Assembly (NCBI GenBank): GCA_033809415.1
Contig: JAPXLT010000238.1
Location: 1 to 7,552, forward strand
Source of the DNA: JAQVUB01 sp033809415
GTDB lineage: Bacteria > Verrucomicrobiota > Lentisphaeria > Oligosphaerales > Oligosphaeraceae
Direction of reading: 5' to 3'
Length of the DNA stretch: 7,552 bases
The stretch's first letter is position 1, and every line of letters begins with the position of its first letter. Both the position numbers and the translations under genes were made by a program. Positions 5,721 to 7,552 of this stretch are shown here, in pieces. The notes under the pieces are model-generated. The model was not told where the DNA came from. It saw only the letters and a list, made by a program, of their open reading frames with translations, and did not search any database.

Positions 5721-6108
5721 AATCATGGAAGCTGATCATGACAAGCTGATCCGCCTGGTCTGGCGTTTCTGCAAATCGAACGAAAAATTTCATGTACAAC
5801 TTGCGCGGTTTTTCACGTGGGGCATATGGGTCTTGGATTTTATAGACGTCCACTGTCTGGGCGTGCCGGTCCGATGATGCCGGCGAGGATATGTCAAAGT
5901 CTTTCGGCCGGAGCATGCGGACGATGTTCAAGGCTTGGGATAACGTATATCCCAGCTTCTCGTACTTGTTCCTCTCGTCTTTTCTGAACACCCACTTGAC
6001 ATTCGGGTTCGGATCTGGATGCCTGAGGATTTCCCGCACCGTCTTCAGTTCGTAAACGGCTTTCGCTTTTCGAAAGGGGGGTGTCTTTTTGTGTCTTTTC
6101 CTGTCCAT
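5719..6108 (-). CDS. MqsR-family mRNA interferase-like toxin
   Basis: Probable ribosome-independent RNase toxin related to MqsR, which cuts mRNA at GCU-type sites. Numbering from ATG 6108 (129 aa), the MqsR-like core runs from VYELKTVREIL (19-29). It continues through KWVFRKDERNKYEKLGYTLSQALNIVRML (38-66), then PKDFD (68-72), SSDRHAQTVDVY (78-89) and KLYMKFFV (103-110), and ends LVMISFHD. The KLYMK tyrosine aligns with E. coli Tyr81. The E. coli Lys56 position appears to be Ile and Gln68 is shifted or lost, so the active site may differ. A basic N-terminal extension of about 18 residues precedes the core. A longer reading from TTG 6132 is unlikely because that codon lies next to the -35 of a good promoter. 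Toxin-first order with the antitoxin downstream matches mqsRA. A distant GCU-specific or YcfA-like relative is the alternative. Confidence 0.75.
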   Translation of the reverse strand: MDRKRHKKTPPFRKAKAVYELKTVREILRHPDPNPNVKWVFRKDERNKYEKLGYTLSQALNIVRMLRPKDFDISSPASSDRHAQTVDVYKIQDPYAPREKPRKLYMKFFVRFAETPDQADQLVMISFHD

Positions 6109-6111
6109 ATT

Positions 6112-6139
6112 ACTATAAGCGGAGACCGACAATTGTCAA
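6112..6139 (-). promoter_or_regulatory. Promoter of the toxin-antitoxin operon with overlapping palindrome
   Basis: On the minus strand TTGACA (complement of 6134-6139), a 16-base spacer and TATAGT (complement of 6112-6117) make a near-consensus sigma-70 promoter. Only three bases separate the -10 from ATG 6108, which has no Shine-Dalgarno, so the mRNA would be leaderless or nearly so. A perfect 10-bp palindrome GACAATTGTC (6128-6137) overlaps the -35 and could be an operator. Confidence 0.6.
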
Positions 6140-6205
6140 TTTTTAGGGCGCAGCTTTCTTAAGGCTTTCTTAAGGATGTAACATTTTCAAAGTGCGCCCT
6201 AAAAA
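6140..6205. repeat. 13-bp perfect inverted repeat enclosing an 11-bp tandem duplication
   Basis: Arms TTTTTAGGGCGCA (6140-6152) and TGCGCCCTAAAAA (6193-6205) are perfect reverse complements 40 bases apart. Inside, GCTTTCTTAAG occurs twice head to tail (6153-6163, 6164-6174). It abuts the toxin -35 on one side and the ruvB 3' region on the other. It may be a tiny MITE-like insertion, a regulatory site, or an RNA hairpin in read-through ruvB transcripts. I see no target duplication at its ends. Confidence 0.85.
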
Positions 6206-6234
6206 ATCTGCACCATCTGTGTAATCAGCAGATT
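6201..6234 (-). terminator. Possible terminator downstream of ruvB
   Basis: On the minus strand AATCTGC (6234-6228) pairs with GCAGATT (6211-6205) across a 16-base loop. TTTT follows, so with the end of the stem there are six T in a row. The large loop and short T run make it a weak candidate. It shares bases with the right arm of the 13-bp inverted repeat. Confidence 0.35.
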
Positions 6235-6250
6235 GAATCTTTCAACTGGG

Positions 6251-6302
6251 TTGTGGGCGTCAGCCCATGCCAGGTCTTTTCGTGCTTTTCGTTGTTAAAA
6301 AA
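6251..6302 (+). repeat. Dispersed hairpin module D plus tail module E (copy 5), touching the ruvB stop
   Basis: The hairpin is GTGGGC (6253-6258), loop GTCA, GCCCAT (6263-6268). Then come GCCAGGTCTTTTCGTG, CTTTTCGTTGTT and six A, ending directly against the ruvB stop codon complement (6303-6305). Read along ruvB, the stop is followed at once by TTTTTTAACAACGAAAAG, the same junction type as at efp and rnc. Confidence 0.85.
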
Positions 6303-7331
6303 TCAGAATAGCTCGGGTTGCTGGCCGGTGATTTTATCGATACCGAAGCGTTTTTCTCCTTTGCTGGTGACGATTCTGCCTGCAGGAGTGCGCAGCAGAT
6401 ATCCTTCCTGGATCAGGTAGGGTTCGTAGACATCTTCGATTGTGCTTTCCTCCTCGCCGACAGCCACCGCCAGGCTTTTCAGACCGACCGGGCGCCCTTT
6501 GAATTTTACCAGGATCGCCTCGAGAATCCGGTTGTCCATTTCATCCAAGCCATCCTCGTCGATATCCAGCTTCTGCAATGCATGATCGGCGACAATTCGG
6601 GTAATGGTTGTATTTTCCTTATGCATGACCTGGGCATAATCACGCACCCAGCGCAATAGATTATTGGCAATGCGTGGTGTCCCCCGGCTGCGTCGGGCAA
6701 TTTCATGCAGCCCTTCCGCTTCGGCAACGATCCCGAGCACTTTAGCGCTGCGGGTCAGGATCGTGCACAAATCCTCGACAGTATAATAATCCACGCGGCA
6801 GGGCATGGTGAACCGAGAACGCAGTGGTGCGGACAGTTTCCCCTGGCGCGTGGTAGCGCCAATCAGGCAGAATTTTGGCAGGTTCAGCCGCACCGAGCGG
6901 GCGCCAACCCCCTGCTCGAGCATGATGTCAATGACAAAATCCTCCATCGCACTATAGAGATATTCCTCGATCTGAATAGGCAGACGGTGGATTTCATCGA
7001 TAAATAAAATATCGCCCTCCTCGAGACTGGTCAGTAGTCCTGCCAGGTCGCCCGGCTTTTCGATCACTGGACCGCTGGTGGATTTAATATTGCAGCCGCG
7101 GGTGTTGGCAATGATGCCGGCCAACGTCGTTTTGCCTAGTCCCGGCGGCCCGCACAACAGGATATGATCGAGCGGCTCATTGCGCCCCCTCGAGGCCTCG
7201 ACCATGATCTGCAAGCGCTCCTTGACCGCAGTCTGACCCGGAAAATCCGCGAAGGACTGCGGGCGCAGCAGCATCTCGAAGGTCTCTTCACGAGTATTGA
7301 GTTCGGATGTAATAAAACGTTCAGAAGACAT
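6303..7331 (-). CDS. ruvB: Holliday junction branch migration ATPase RuvB
   Basis: AAA+ motor that, with RuvA, drives branch migration of Holliday junctions in recombinational repair. From ATG 7331 it is 342 residues, normal for RuvB. Walker A is GPPGLGKTT (61-69), Walker B is DILFIDEIHR (107-116), and sensor 1 is GATTR (158-162). The arginine finger is in LSAPLRSRF (166-174) and sensor 2 is in RGTPRIANNLLRWVRDYAQV. The C-terminal winged helix has DNRILEAILVKFKGRPVGLKSL, EEESTIEDVYEPYLIQEGYL and RTPAGR. A GTG at 7361 would add ten residues, but these have no RuvB counterpart and lie in repeat module B, so ATG 7331 is preferred. The ribosome site before it is weak. No ruvA or ruvC is adjacent: 7332-7552 upstream holds only repeats. 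At its 3' end, repeat copy 5 abuts the stop codon. Confidence 0.97.
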   Translation of the reverse strand: MSSERFITSELNTREETFEMLLRPQSFADFPGQTAVKERLQIMVEASRGRNEPLDHILLCGPPGLGKTTLAGIIANTRGCNIKSTSGPVIEKPGDLAGLLTSLEEGDILFIDEIHRLPIQIEEYLYSAMEDFVIDIMLEQGVGARSVRLNLPKFCLIGATTRQGKLSAPLRSRFTMPCRVDYYTVEDLCTILTRSAKVLGIVAEAEGLHEIARRSRGTPRIANNLLRWVRDYAQVMHKENTTITRIVADHALQKLDIDEDGLDEMDNRILEAILVKFKGRPVGLKSLAVAVGEEESTIEDVYEPYLIQEGYLLRTPAGRIVTSKGEKRFGIDKITGQQPELF

Positions 7332-7343
7332 GGAATATCCGTT

Positions 7344-7390
7344 TTTTCGTACTACTATCACCCAGAATCTTCTTTTTTGTGCAAGATCTT
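7344..7390 (+). repeat. Dispersed repeat module B, copy 2, in the ruvB upstream region
   Basis: Ungapped partner of 5117-5163 (36 of 47 identical). It starts 13 bases upstream of the ruvB ATG, so the ruvB leader and any promoter must lie in repeat DNA. The stretch 7391-7472 that follows is T-rich with TTTTTAAGAAGATTTTTGAA-like blocks and shows no gene. Confidence 0.6.
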
Positions 7391-7472
7391 CAAAAACCAG
7401 ATTCGCAAGTTGCTGACCTTGAAGCTCTTTCTCATTTTTAAGAAGATTTTTGAACTTTTTGAGTTTCGATCT

Positions 7473-7552
7473 GACCGATCATTCGCCCATGTGGGTTGCA
7501 GGCGTCAGCCCGCCTCAAGCCTTTCCATGCGGCTCGCGGTCAAGCTTCTCCA
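7473..7552 (+). repeat. Dispersed hairpin module D plus tail-like module (copy 6), runs to the window edge
   Basis: GACCGATCA (7473-7481) recurs from 5303-5311. The hairpin is GCAGGC (7498-7503), loop GTCA, GCCCGC (7508-7513), with one A-C mismatch. Then CTCAAGCCTTTCCATG and CGGCTCGCGGTCAAG resemble a diverged tail module in which TTCGTGGTTAA has become CTCGCGGTCAA. The gene to its right is outside the window. This is the most diverged copy. Confidence 0.65.

Noticed and set aside
6109..6132. TTG start for the toxin adding eight residues
   Set aside because: It lies in the spacer of the best promoter, so it would not be in the mRNA.
7332..7361. GTG start for ruvB adding ten residues
   Set aside because: The extension lies in repeat module B and has no counterpart in RuvB; the ATG at 7331 matches the family N-terminus.
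121..7552. Integron attC sites or gene cassettes
   Set aside because: GTTAAAA and TTAAC words at the tail modules recall attC cores, but there is no paired RYYYAAC/GTTRRRY architecture, the genes include core ones on both strands, and no integrase is seen.

Overview
The window holds seven protein genes separated by an unusual amount of repetitive intergenic DNA. The core genes are an 781-residue sodium:solute symporter (-), RNase III (rnc, -), elongation factor P (efp, +), a small ketoacyl-synthase-like protein without an active-site cysteine (+), an MqsR-like toxin with a short zinc-finger antitoxin (-), and RuvB (-). Base composition is roughly balanced. The very large symporter and the repeats built from 'TTCGTG/TTCCGTG' words ending in 'GTTAAAAAA' suggest a chromosomal piece of a Planctomycetota-Verrucomicrobiota-Chlamydiota (PVC) type bacterium, perhaps Lentisphaerota or Kiritimatiellota. 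That placement is inference from style of genes and repeats, not from a marker.

Layout. 1-183: repeat modules only. 244-283: strong intrinsic terminator for the symporter, which runs 2661 to 316. 2662-2885: symporter leader plus a repeat copy touching the rnc 3' end. 2886-3605 rnc and 3700-4269 efp are divergent from a 94-base intergenic region and are flanked by two inverted, 36-bp identical repeat copies. 4342-5085: orphan ketoacyl-synthase-like gene whose last codons and stop lie in a repeat module. 5086-5507: 420 bases of repeats (GGAC-word array, 11-bp tandem array, hairpin module, tail module). 5508-6108: toxin-antitoxin pair read leftward, with a recognisable promoter and palindrome at 6112-6139. 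6140-6205: a 13-bp perfect inverted repeat enclosing a tandem 11-mer. 6303-7331: ruvB. 7332-7552: more repeat modules.

The genes do not form one pathway: DNA repair, RNA processing, translation, transport and a stress or addiction module are side by side, each apparently its own transcription unit. The organising feature is the repeat family. Six copies of a tail module occur; wherever the preceding gene is visible (five cases) the module lies downstream of it in the same orientation relative to its transcription. Four copies also carry a short hairpin with compensatory base changes. This mosaic 3'-end repeat family, and the compact MqsR/zinc-finger module lacking a DNA-binding domain, are the items most worth following up.
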